A DNA stretch of 9,095 nt from Kiritimatiellota bacterium (GCA_009777165.1 WRML01000065.1:1-9095), one strand, 5' to 3'. Counted from the stretch's first letter, positions 1-7,586 are shown. Numbers and translations: made by a program. Notes: generated by a model not told the origin, from the letters alone.

Positions 1-373
1 TAGATGTCTCAAACCCCCTCATACTCCCCTCCCGCATCGTGCGCGCGTGCTGTTGGGGAGCCGAGCTCAGCACATTCATCACCCGCATCCGCAGGCCCCC
101 CCCCTCGGGGTCGGTGTCCGTCTGCTGGGGGAAGAGGAGGGGGGTAACGCCGCTCTCGCGTTCCAGTGCGCAGAGGTCGCCGTGGACACGCTCCATCTCG
201 GGACCGTTCGGCGTGATTACGAGGGCGAGGCCGGGGGGGGCCCGTTTCGCGAGCGCGACGGCTGCGAGCGCGGCGGCCCCCCCCGGCAGCGTCGGCGCGG
301 CAAACCTCCCCCCCCCCTGCGGCAGCGCGGCAGAAAAGATGCGCTCAAACAAAACTGGAAACGATACGGGCAT
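1..373 (-). CDS. N-terminal part of a probable Mfd-like transcription-repair coupling factor (runs off left edge)
   Basis: Read on the minus strand, an uninterrupted frame runs from an ATG at 373-371 to the window edge: 124 complete codons with no stop. The in-frame TGA at 379-377 lies just upstream, so this ATG is the first possible start. No good Shine-Dalgarno is visible. The protein begins MPVSFPVLFERIF. Around residues 27-57 it reads APTLPGGAAALAAVALA, then LALVITPN; around 58-82 it reads EMERVHGDLCALE, then PLLFPQ; GLRMRVMNVL follows at 93-102. This order (small-residue helix, hydrophobic strand ending in P/N, helix with a D-L pair, strand ending in FP, R-x-x-x-L helix) is how the UvrB-like N-terminal domain of Mfd usually begins. 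Third positions are GC-rich and the frame stays open through runs of 8-10 identical bases, both supporting real coding. The last ~15 residues before the edge do not match Mfd as I know it, so the name is tentative while the reading frame is solid. It lies 51 nt downstream of the GH172 gene on the same strand and could be co-transcribed with it. Confidence 0.62.
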   Translation of the reverse strand, partial: MPVSFPVLFERIFSAALPQGGGRFAAPTLPGGAAALAAVALAKRAPPGLALVITPNGPEMERVHGDLCALERESGVTPLLFPQQTDTDPEGGGLRMRVMNVLSSAPQQHARTMREGSMRGFETS

Positions 374-424
374 TGTTCAGATGGACAGGGCCGTTCCGGA
401 GAAACCGCCTTGCCCTCCCCCCCG
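374..424 (-). other. Short intergenic spacer between the GH172 gene and the Mfd-like gene
   Basis: Fifty-one bases separate the GH172 stop (TAG, 427-425) from the downstream ATG at 373. I see no convincing hairpin followed by a T-run and no clear promoter. It contains a run of seven G on the minus strand (417-423). Read-through transcription from the GH172 gene is therefore plausible. Confidence 0.5.
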
Positions 425-2473
425 CTATTCCGCTTTCTGGATGTCGAGGTAGTCAATGCCGAAGAAGAACTGGTCTTTCGATGTCTTCTCGTTCGCGCCG
501 GTGAGCTTGAGCGAGAGGTGGTTCTCGCCCTCCTTGAGCTCGATGACGCCCAGATCCTTGACATGGTTCTCGACGTTCGGGGCGTAGGCGTCGTAGGCGG
601 CCGCGACGACCGTGCCGTTGAGCGAGACATCCGCGATGCCGTAGTCATACGAATGCGTGAAAGAGATTTTCACGTTGTACTTGCCGCCCTGTTTCACGGC
701 GAAGTCGAGCGTCGCGGTCGCGCCGGGCCTTGCGCCGCGCCACCAGAACTGCTTGTCGCCGCTCCAGCCGTACTTCTCCTCGGTCTGGATGCCGGGGTTA
801 CCCTGCGTCGCCGAGAGGTCGAAGGTTTCGGCCTCCAGCCGCCCCTCGCCGTAGGAGATCAGCTCGATGATGTCGCGGCGGGTCAGTGCCACGGGCAGAC
901 GCGCCAGCGCGGTCTCCTCCGTACGGTTCGCGGTACCACCCGGGCGCATGTACCAGTACGTTACGGGTGCATAGTTCAGGACGGTGTCTGCCCAGTGCCA
1001 CATCTCCATGTCGAACTGGATGCCCTTGCGGAACGGGATCGCATCCAGCACACGGTAGCGCGAATTGATCACCAGCCCCGGTCTGCCCGCGCCGCCGCCC
1101 TCCGGCTGCGCGATGAACGGGTGGTCGAAATTGTTGCCGTTGCTCCATGCGTAGCCGTAGTGGTCCTCCGACCCCGTGCCGATGAACGAGGGGAACGCCT
1201 CGCCGTCCACGAAGATTTTCTCGTCGCCCTCGCCCCACCACGCGTTGGCGGTGTTGAAGAGCGTCACGCCCGTGCCGACGAGCAGCCCCTCGCCCGTGAG
1301 CGTCACGTAGTTCAAGTCCCAGTGCGAGCCGTTCTTGCGCGACGGCACCTTGTTCTGCTCGTACCACCCCGCGCCGAAGTACATGCTCCGCTTGCCGTCC
1401 CATTTGTAGGGGGCGGTCACGAGCGCGCTCTGCGAGATCGTCACCGGCTCCCTGCCCAGGTTGCGGACGGTCACCGTGCACGCCTTGCGGAACGGCATCA
1501 CCCATGCCGACTCCATCAGCCCGCTCTTGCGGACGCCCATGTACCACGTCTGGTACGGCGACACCTGATACCCCGTGCCGAAGAACTCCCCGACCGGCGC
1601 CCAGACCGTCCGCTGACCGTCGAACGCGATCTCGACAACCGTCGAACGCAACGCCTGCTGGTTCTTCCCGCCGTCAACCGCCATCGCCAGCAGACGTACC
1701 GCCTGTTCGCCCTTGACCGTCCGCGTCACCGCCCCCTCCGGTGGGATCACGCCGTCGAACGTCTCCGTCCTTGTCTTCAGCGCCATCAGCCCCCGTTCGC
1801 CCCCCCCCATGCGGCGGTTGACCTCCGAGATATAAACCGCATCACGACTTAGTACCTCCAGCGAGAACGGCTCCACCTCCACATTCTTGGCATAGGTACG
1901 CGTCTCGATGTTGTAATAGAACGCCTCGCCGTCCCGCTTGTTTTGAATCCTGTCGCTCTGGTACGTGATCTTGCAGCGCTTCGCGTAAGGGATGGGCAGG
2001 TAGAGGTTATGCCCGCGGTTCAGGTACGGCGTCCGCTCCGAGACCGACGCCGACAGCGGCTTCGCGCACAACGCCTCCCCGCTCAGCACATCCAGCACGT
2101 TCCCCTCCACGGCGAGCATCCCGTCAATGTAGACGCGGATGATGCCGCCGTCGCCCGCGCCCGCGACCGTCACCCACCAGCGTACGACCGCGCCCGGCCC
2201 CTCCGTGTCCAGGGCGACATACTCGCGCCGCCCCCCGTTCTCCTCCACGCGGATGAACTCCGAGCGGTCCGAGTTCGCGAACCACCCCGGCTCGTCAATG
2301 CCGACCGTTTCGCGGTCATAGCTGCTGAACAGCCGCAGCGTATATGCCGGATCCGGGAGCCGCGTGATGTGTTCGCGGTCCGCCATCTCCTCCAGCAGCG
2401 ACCTCACCGACACCCTCGCCGCGGCACCCGCGCACGACGCCAACAGAACCCCCGCCACCAACAATTTTTTCAT
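425..2473 (-). CDS. Exported DUF2961 / GH172-family glycoside hydrolase with C-terminal carbohydrate-binding-like module
   Basis: This 682-residue protein belongs to DUF2961, the family defined as glycoside hydrolase GH172 (characterised members act on difructose dianhydride and on alpha-fructofuranosidic or arabinofuranosidic linkages); the substrate here cannot be read from sequence. Family landmarks occur in order: SSYDR (50-54), NSDRSEFIRVE (67-77), GRREYVALDTEGPGAVVRWW (81-100), APVGEFFGTGY (292-302), VMPFRKA (325-331), GEGDEKIFVDGEAFP (414-428), GTGSEDHYGYAW (432-443) and IPFRKGIQFDMEMWHW (479-494). Residues ~545-682 form a separate beta-rich module opening with LEAETF and ending FFFGIDYLDI, typical of a CBM-like tail. 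The N-terminus (MKKLLVAGVLLASCAG) is a signal sequence. LASC at 11-14 fits a lipobox, so it may be an outer-membrane lipoprotein; ordinary cleavage after AGAAA is the alternative. The ATG at 2473 is chosen over a 23-codon upstream extension because AAGGAG lies 5 nt before it and the signal peptide starts there. It is divergent from the 1117-residue gene. Confidence 0.93.
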   Translation of the reverse strand: MKKLLVAGVLLASCAGAAARVSVRSLLEEMADREHITRLPDPAYTLRLFSSYDRETVGIDEPGWFANSDRSEFIRVEENGGRREYVALDTEGPGAVVRWWVTVAGAGDGGIIRVYIDGMLAVEGNVLDVLSGEALCAKPLSASVSERTPYLNRGHNLYLPIPYAKRCKITYQSDRIQNKRDGEAFYYNIETRTYAKNVEVEPFSLEVLSRDAVYISEVNRRMGGGERGLMALKTRTETFDGVIPPEGAVTRTVKGEQAVRLLAMAVDGGKNQQALRSTVVEIAFDGQRTVWAPVGEFFGTGYQVSPYQTWYMGVRKSGLMESAWVMPFRKACTVTVRNLGREPVTISQSALVTAPYKWDGKRSMYFGAGWYEQNKVPSRKNGSHWDLNYVTLTGEGLLVGTGVTLFNTANAWWGEGDEKIFVDGEAFPSFIGTGSEDHYGYAWSNGNNFDHPFIAQPEGGGAGRPGLVINSRYRVLDAIPFRKGIQFDMEMWHWADTVLNYAPVTYWYMRPGGTANRTEETALARLPVALTRRDIIELISYGEGRLEAETFDLSATQGNPGIQTEEKYGWSGDKQFWWRGARPGATATLDFAVKQGGKYNVKISFTHSYDYGIADVSLNGTVVAAAYDAYAPNVENHVKDLGVIELKEGENHLSLKLTGANEKTSKDQFFFGIDYLDIQKAE

Positions 2474-2478
2474 CGTGT

Positions 2479-2484
2479 CTCCTT
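2479..2484 (-). promoter_or_regulatory. Shine-Dalgarno of the GH172 gene
   Basis: AAGGAG on the minus strand lies 5 nt before the ATG at 2473. It decides the start, excluding the upstream in-frame ATG at 2542, which would also overlap the predicted promoter -35 box. Confidence 0.85.
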
Positions 2485-2510
2485 TTCTTTCAATACCATG
2501 AACATGAGGG

Positions 2511-2542
2511 ATAACGTTATTCGGAAAGGCGGGAAAAGTCAA
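2511..2542 (-). promoter_or_regulatory. Candidate sigma-70-like promoter of the GH172 gene with overlapping palindrome
   Basis: On the minus strand TTGACT (2542-2537; five of six matches to TTGACA) is followed after 17 nt by TAACGT (2519-2514; three of six matches to TATAAT). The -10 box lies inside the perfect 10-bp palindrome ATAACGTTAT (2511-2520), which could be a repressor site. The weak -10 box suggests low basal or activator-dependent expression. Confidence 0.5.
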
Positions 2543-2567
2543 GGACAGAAAAAAGCGACGCTACACG

Positions 2568-2577
2568 TTTTGCAAAA
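2568..2577. promoter_or_regulatory. Second short palindrome in the divergent promoter region (possible operator half)
   Basis: TTTTGCAAAA is a perfect 10-bp palindrome about 26 nt upstream of the GH172 -35 box and 24 nt upstream of the plus-strand -35 box. It sits between two divergent promoters, where a shared regulator could bind. No regulator gene lies in the window, and AT-rich palindromes this short can arise by chance. Confidence 0.25.
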
Positions 2578-2600
2578 AACTGAGATGTACAGAAAAGCAC

Positions 2601-2629
2601 TTGCGGAATGCGAGACAAAACGGTATGAT
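2601..2629 (+). promoter_or_regulatory. Candidate sigma-70-like promoter of the membrane-TPR / propeller operon
   Basis: TTGCGG (2601-2606) and TATGAT (2624-2629; five of six matches to TATAAT) are separated by exactly 17 nt. The start of transcription would fall near 2636, about 40 nt before the ATG at 2676. It is the best promoter-like pair on this strand in the 199-nt divergent spacer. Confidence 0.6.
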
Positions 2630-2664
2630 TACGGGCATTTGCTTTTCATTAAAAAGCTACAAGT

Positions 2665-2670
2665 GAGGAG
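2665..2670 (+). promoter_or_regulatory. Shine-Dalgarno of the membrane-TPR gene
   Basis: GAGGAG lies 5 nt before the ATG at 2676 and only 2 nt before an in-frame GTG at 2673. The spacing favours the ATG, so the mature annotation is one codon shorter than the longest frame. Confidence 0.75.
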
Positions 2671-2675
2671 TCGTG

Positions 2676-5600
2676 ATGGATTATAACGCAAATGAACCTG
2701 ACAGGCGTAATGTGAGAGTGGATCGGGTGATGATGCTGTTGCTCGGTGGTGTGGCGATGGTGATTTACGGGATGACGCTGGTCAAGGGCGTGTTCCCGGG
2801 CGAGTCTGCCCAGTGGATGGCGATCGTCAGCGGCTTTGACCCGTTGGAGGCGCCCGCCTACCCGGCCTTCACCGCGATCACGTCGTGGCTGAGTTCGCTC
2901 ACGATCTTCACGTTGCCGATGCGGCTAAACCTGTTCAGCCTTGTCTGCTCGGTACTGGCGGTGATGCTGGTGTACAGGGTGGTGTCCTTTTTCATTCGGG
3001 ATGTAATCACGGAGGAGTCGTCGTATGAGCTTGCCCCGCGCGTCTCGACGGTGGCGGGGGTGGTCGCGGCGGTGGCGTTCATGTGCGCGGTTCCCGTGTG
3101 GCACGCGGCGACGCGGTTCCAGTACCAGAATTTCGTCCTGCTGTTCCCGCTGTTGGCGGCGCAGATGATGGTGTGGTTCTCGATGTATCGGCGGTGCGTG
3201 TTCCTGGTGCTGTTCACGGTGTTGTGCGGTGTGGGGCTCGTGGAGTCGTCCACCTTCATCCCGGCGCTGGTGGTGCTGGCGGCCTTTGCCCTCTATGTGC
3301 TGTGGCGGGCGCAGGCGTTGTCGTTTTCGCGCATGGCGTGGATGACGGGGGCGGTCGCGTTGGTGGCCGGTGTGCTGTTCGTCATGGTGGCGAATCGGTT
3401 TTTCAAGGCGGAGGATTGCGCCGCCATGGGGTTGGAGAGCATCGGGAAAGTGATGCTGCGGATGTTGCAGACGTACAAGCTGCAGGTGGGCTCGGGACTG
3501 ACGCGCCCGGGCACGCTGCTGCTCTTGCTGTTTGGGGTCGTGCCGCTCCTAATGACGGTGCTGGCGGCGTTCCGCGGGCTGAACAATGAGCGTTCGATCA
3601 GCCAGTATGCCCTACACGTTGCGTTGAGCCTGCTGGTGATTTTCTCCTTGGTGAATCTGGAGGTTGTCTCGCCGTGGAAACTCCTGAAGCCGGTCGGTAA
3701 GTTGCCCGTCGGGGTCTACGCGATGACGGCGATGGCGGCGGGCTACCTGTTCGCGTACTGGTACCTGTTGCTGAAGGTGCGGTCGGGTAACCGCGCGCAT
3801 CATGTGCCGCATCTGGTGAGGCGGACGGGCGAGTGGATGGGCGTGCTGATCGCCTACCCGTTCGTCGTGGTGATCGTCGTCGCGTCGCTGCTGAACAGTT
3901 TTGACTGCAGCAGCACGCGGGGGATGTTTGCGGACCGGTGCGCGAAAGAAATCCTGGACCGGATGGGGTCCCGGACGTGGATCGTGACGGACGGGTCGCT
4001 GAGCTTGGACCCGCACCTCCAGATTATGGCGAAGGAGCGGGGAATGGACCTGGGCCTCTTCTCCCTCCACAAGAGCGATAGTAAATACTACCTCGCGTCC
4101 CTCTGGAAACAGATCGAGGAAAAACAGATGTTCGCCGAAGCGGACAGTCAGAAGCTGAAGATCGTGCTGGAGGAACTGGGTGTGCTGTGGTTCCTGCAGG
4201 ACTGGTTTAAGGCGGACCCGGAGATTGGCGAGAAGGTCGTTATCCTCGGCTTCCCAGACCTTTGGGTCACCGCCGGGCTGGCACCCGTCCCCGACTTCCT
4301 TTTTTTCAGCGGTTGCCACGACATCCAAACACTTAAGGGCAGGCCGCTCCTGAATGAGCACATGGCGTTCTGGCAGAGCATGGTGGAGAAGGACTTGGCC
4401 ATCAAACCGCAGAAACGCGACGTGATGGACCCCACGAACTTCGCCCGTAAAAACCTGCGCCGGCACATGGGGTTCGTCGCGAACAACCTGGGCGTCCTGC
4501 TGGAGGAGTTGGAGAACAGCGAAGACGCGCTCACGGTCTATAACTATGTGGTCAAGACCATTGATGCGGATAACATCGCCTCCCTGTTCAACCGCTTCGA
4601 GATGACCGTGCGGGGTGTGGACATCACGCAAACCTATAAGGAGCAGATTGAGAAAGAACTGAAGGCGGTGGTTGACAAGCTCCTGAAAGACCAGCGCAAG
4701 TACCCCTTGTGGTCAATCTCGCGCTACTACGGCTATATCCGGTCTCCAGAGATCTATGCCCAGATGGGGTGGAGCTGGGCCCTCTCTGGGCAATCGGCGG
4801 TGGCGAGGATGAACATCGGCAAGATCATTGACCTGCTGCCGGACGAGAAACGCATCGCGGCGCTCCAAGCCATGGCGGAGTTGATTTACAGACTGCCGGA
4901 CGGGAAGAAAGAGTCCGAACAGCTCATCGACGAAATTATTGAGGTCAGCCCGGAAAACCTGCCAGCGATCATGGGCAAGATTCGCTTGAGCCTCCAGAAA
5001 GGGGCGGTCACCACGGCGCAGGAATGGCTGGAGAAAGCCAAAAGCCTGGAGACCAGGCAGGGGGCGTTCGGGGTCGAGTGGGCGACCCTCCACCTGATGA
5101 ACACGAACTCGGCACAGGCGCGTGTCGTCCTTCAGCAGACCACCGACCTGCAGCCGCGAAACCTCCAGGCGTGGGCGATGCTGGCGCTCTTGCAGCTTCA
5201 GCAGGACGAGACCGATGACGTCGAAAACGTCATCCTTCCCCGCATGGAGAATATCATGGGGGACGGCGACAGCTATTTCACCCGCATCATCCGCGCGCAA
5301 CTGGCACTCAAGAAGGCCGAGCCGCTCCGGCGTAAAATATTTGAGGCACAGGAACAGGGGTTGAGTGTGCCCCAGGCAGCCCAGACAAATCTCGAACGGC
5401 TACTCCGACAAGCCCGCGAGGCGTTTATCCGCGCGGCCGAGATTGACCCTACCATCCAGGGCGCAAAAGACTGGATCCTCCAGCTCGACATCGAGATGGC
5501 TGACGAGTTGTCTGCCGAAAAGCACGCACGGCAAGTCTTGCGGAGCAACCGTGACCATGCGCTCGCGAATTATATCCTGGGGTCGCTGCGCCTGAAGGAA

Positions 5601-6029
5601 CGCGCGTATGGCGAGGCGGAGTATTTGCTGAAACTCAGCGTCGCCAAGGAAGAAATCCCCGCCGCACTGAACGACCTAGCGGAAGTGTTGCGCCGCATCA
5701 AGAAGCTGGGCGAAGCCGAGACCTTCGCACGCAAGGCCGTGGAGAAAAACCCGAAACTCTATGTCGCGTGGGAAACGCTCGGCTCCATCCTGCTGGAGGA
5801 AAACAAGGATCTTCGTGAGGCCGAACAGGCTGTGAATCGGGCGCTCTCGCTTTACGATAAGGACGCGCGTGTCAAAATCACGTTGGCACGCATCCAACTT
5901 CGGAAAGGCGACATCGAGCACGCCCGAGACACGATCCGGCAAGTCGAGTCGCAACGGGGCACGCTCACGCCGTTTGACTTGGAAGAACTCGCGAAATTGA
6001 AAACGGAGATGGCGACGGCCCGGAAATAA
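2676..6029 (+). CDS. Large polytopic membrane protein: DUF2723-like (GT-C type) N-terminus, extracytoplasmic domain, long C-terminal TPR array
   Basis: The 1117-residue protein has about 11 hydrophobic segments (roughly 18-36, 82-105, 123-141, 151-170, 173-188, 194-211, 222-239, 279-297, 311-328, 345-366, 387-407). The first loop carries VFPGESAQW (39-47), PAYPAFTAITSW (60-71) and MRLNLFS (82-88). This matches the layout of DUF2723 proteins (acidic residue after a G, P-x-x-P motif, R-x-N-L-x-S), which are related to GT-C glycosyltransferases. Residues ~408-590 form a soluble alpha/beta domain without a name I recognise. From ~598 to the end the protein is helical, with clear TPR units at about 963-995, 996-1028, 1029-1062 and 1063-1095 and more degenerate ones from 598 to 930. 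GAGGAG (2665-2670) lies 5 nt before the ATG at 2676, which is preferred to the GTG at 2673. It leads the operon with the propeller gene 9 nt downstream. Lipid-linked-sugar transfer or envelope glycan assembly is inferred; a scaffold that has lost catalysis is equally possible. Confidence 0.85.
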   Translation: MDYNANEPDRRNVRVDRVMMLLLGGVAMVIYGMTLVKGVFPGESAQWMAIVSGFDPLEAPAYPAFTAITSWLSSLTIFTLPMRLNLFSLVCSVLAVMLVYRVVSFFIRDVITEESSYELAPRVSTVAGVVAAVAFMCAVPVWHAATRFQYQNFVLLFPLLAAQMMVWFSMYRRCVFLVLFTVLCGVGLVESSTFIPALVVLAAFALYVLWRAQALSFSRMAWMTGAVALVAGVLFVMVANRFFKAEDCAAMGLESIGKVMLRMLQTYKLQVGSGLTRPGTLLLLLFGVVPLLMTVLAAFRGLNNERSISQYALHVALSLLVIFSLVNLEVVSPWKLLKPVGKLPVGVYAMTAMAAGYLFAYWYLLLKVRSGNRAHHVPHLVRRTGEWMGVLIAYPFVVVIVVASLLNSFDCSSTRGMFADRCAKEILDRMGSRTWIVTDGSLSLDPHLQIMAKERGMDLGLFSLHKSDSKYYLASLWKQIEEKQMFAEADSQKLKIVLEELGVLWFLQDWFKADPEIGEKVVILGFPDLWVTAGLAPVPDFLFFSGCHDIQTLKGRPLLNEHMAFWQSMVEKDLAIKPQKRDVMDPTNFARKNLRRHMGFVANNLGVLLEELENSEDALTVYNYVVKTIDADNIASLFNRFEMTVRGVDITQTYKEQIEKELKAVVDKLLKDQRKYPLWSISRYYGYIRSPEIYAQMGWSWALSGQSAVARMNIGKIIDLLPDEKRIAALQAMAELIYRLPDGKKESEQLIDEIIEVSPENLPAIMGKIRLSLQKGAVTTAQEWLEKAKSLETRQGAFGVEWATLHLMNTNSAQARVVLQQTTDLQPRNLQAWAMLALLQLQQDETDDVENVILPRMENIMGDGDSYFTRIIRAQLALKKAEPLRRKIFEAQEQGLSVPQAAQTNLERLLRQAREAFIRAAEIDPTIQGAKDWILQLDIEMADELSAEKHARQVLRSNRDHALANYILGSLRLKERAYGEAEYLLKLSVAKEEIPAALNDLAEVLRRIKKLGEAETFARKAVEKNPKLYVAWETLGSILLEENKDLREAEQAVNRALSLYDKDARVKITLARIQLRKGDIEHARDTIRQVESQRGTLTPFDLEELAKLKTEMATARK

Positions 6030-6038
6030 AGGGGGGAT

Positions 6039-7556
6039 ATGCGGATTCGTTGTTGCGTCACATGGGCCAGCCTTTCCCTGCTCCTCCACGCGGAGGTGCG
6101 CTGGGGGGGGGGAGGAACGCCCAACAGCGTGTCCGCCGCGCAAGGCCTGCCCTCGTCGTTGGACAACGCGACGCTCGTGTGGGAGATGCGGATCGGCACG
6201 CACCAATACGCCATCCCGACCATTGACCGCGGCCTGGTCTTCCTCGGCCTCAACGACGAGGGCGTGATGCGGGAGGGCTACCAGCCCAACGGCGGTGGCG
6301 CGGTCCGATGCGCCGAGCTCGCGACAGGCAAGCTGCTTTGGGAACTCCCCGTCCCGCGCTACACGCAAGGCACGCAGGCTCCCTACTACTTCGACCACTG
6401 GCGATGCGGCATCTGCTCAGGCCCCGTCGTCGTCGGCGACCGTGTCTACGTCGTGGGCAACCGGGGGGATGTCCTGTGCCTGGCCCGCCACGGGCAGGCC
6501 AACGGCAACACCGGCCCCTTCCAAGACGAGGTCACCTACATGGAGCTGGCCGCCGCATACGCACGCCCCTTGCCCACGGATGGCGACATCATCTGGCGCT
6601 TCGACATGCTCAAGGCGTGTGCCGTCATCCCCCACGACACCTGCGGCAGCACCATCCTCTACGTCAACGGCCTGCTCTACGTCTGCACCTCCAACGGCGT
6701 GAACCGCGAGCACAAGGTGGCGCTCAGTCCCGATGCCCCCTCGCTCATCGTGCTCGACGCGGAAACCGGCCGCCTCGTCGCGCGGGACCGCGAGGACATC
6801 GGCAAGAACCTCTTTCACGGCAACTGGTCCTCCCCCTCTTACGGGGAGGTCAACGGCAAGGGCCTCATCTTCTTCGGGGGGGGGGACGGCTTCGTCTACG
6901 CCTTCCACGCGCTTGAGGGGGGTGGGGGCGAACAGATCGCGAGCCCAGAACCCCAAACCCTCAAACGCGTGTGGCGCACGGACGCCAACCCCACGCACTT
7001 CCGCATCAAGGCGGACGGGGACGGGATCCCTTACGCCATCCCCTACACCCTGTGGTCGAACAAACAGGCGTTCGGACCCTCCGAGCCCATCGGGACTCCC
7101 GTGTTCCACGACGGCAAGGTCTATGTCGCCATCGGGCAGAGCCCCGTGCACGGGCTGGGGGATGGGTGCGTGAGCTGCTTCGACGCCGCGACCGGGGATG
7201 TGATCTGGCGCTCCGAGAAAATCAACCGCTCCCTCGCCACCGCCGCGATTGCCGACGGCATCCTCTACCTCCCCGACGAGGCCGCCACCCTCCACGCCTT
7301 CGATGCCGCCACAGGCGAGACCCTTTGGACGCACGACCTCAAGACAACCGTCTATTACGCCAACGCACTGGTCGCGGACGGCAAGGTCTACATCGGGACC
7401 GAGAAGTGCGACTTCTGGATCCTCAAGGCCGGGCGCGAGAAGGAAGTCCTGTCCTACGCGCGTCTCCCTAGCCCCCCCATCACCCTCGCCGCCGCCGACG
7501 GCTACCTCCTTCTCCCCCTCCAGAACCGCCTGCAGGTTTACCGCCCAAACAAGTAG
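6039..7556 (+). CDS. Exported PQQ-like beta-propeller repeat protein
   Basis: The 505-residue protein starts with a short signal sequence (MRIR, hydrophobic residues to ~16, likely cleavage near HAE at 17-19). Propeller blades follow, each with a strand such as VVVGDRVYVV (130-139) and a turn of the TG-x-x-x-W type: TGKLLWEL (96-103), TGDVIWRS (385-392) and TGETLWTH (425-432). The middle contains PHDTCGST (198-205), TSNGVNREH (217-225), APSLIVLD (233-240) and NWSSPSYGEVNGK (262-274), then GGGDGFVYAF and GQSPVHGLGDG (366-376). This series is typical of the ~500-residue PQQ-repeat proteins common in Planctomycetes and Verrucomicrobia. These usually lack proven PQQ binding or dehydrogenase activity; many are thought to act as extracellular binding or scaffold domains. 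The start follows AAAGGGGGG directly and lies 9 nt after the upstream stop, so translational coupling is likely. Two CxxC pairs (123/126, 377/380) occur. A 10-G run (6103-6112) just after the signal sequence and a 9-G run (6877-6885) are notable. Confidence 0.9.
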   Translation: MRIRCCVTWASLSLLLHAEVRWGGGGTPNSVSAAQGLPSSLDNATLVWEMRIGTHQYAIPTIDRGLVFLGLNDEGVMREGYQPNGGGAVRCAELATGKLLWELPVPRYTQGTQAPYYFDHWRCGICSGPVVVGDRVYVVGNRGDVLCLARHGQANGNTGPFQDEVTYMELAAAYARPLPTDGDIIWRFDMLKACAVIPHDTCGSTILYVNGLLYVCTSNGVNREHKVALSPDAPSLIVLDAETGRLVARDREDIGKNLFHGNWSSPSYGEVNGKGLIFFGGGDGFVYAFHALEGGGGEQIASPEPQTLKRVWRTDANPTHFRIKADGDGIPYAIPYTLWSNKQAFGPSEPIGTPVFHDGKVYVAIGQSPVHGLGDGCVSCFDAATGDVIWRSEKINRSLATAAIADGILYLPDEAATLHAFDAATGETLWTHDLKTTVYYANALVADGKVYIGTEKCDFWILKAGREKEVLSYARLPSPPITLAAADGYLLLPLQNRLQVYRPNK

Positions 7557-7586
7557 TGTCCTCGCGCATGTGCCGAGAAGGTACAA

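Noticed and set aside
47..1852. Very long plus-strand frame (about 600 codons) opposite the GH172 gene
   Set aside because: It is the antisense shadow of GC-rich coding DNA: arginine- and valine-rich, no ribosome binding site, no family features, while the opposite strand has a clear GH172 protein.
2521..2542. Upstream in-frame ATG (2542) giving a 705-residue GH172 protein
   Set aside because: It would bury the signal peptide 23 residues inside and lies on the -35 box; the ATG at 2473 has a strong Shine-Dalgarno.
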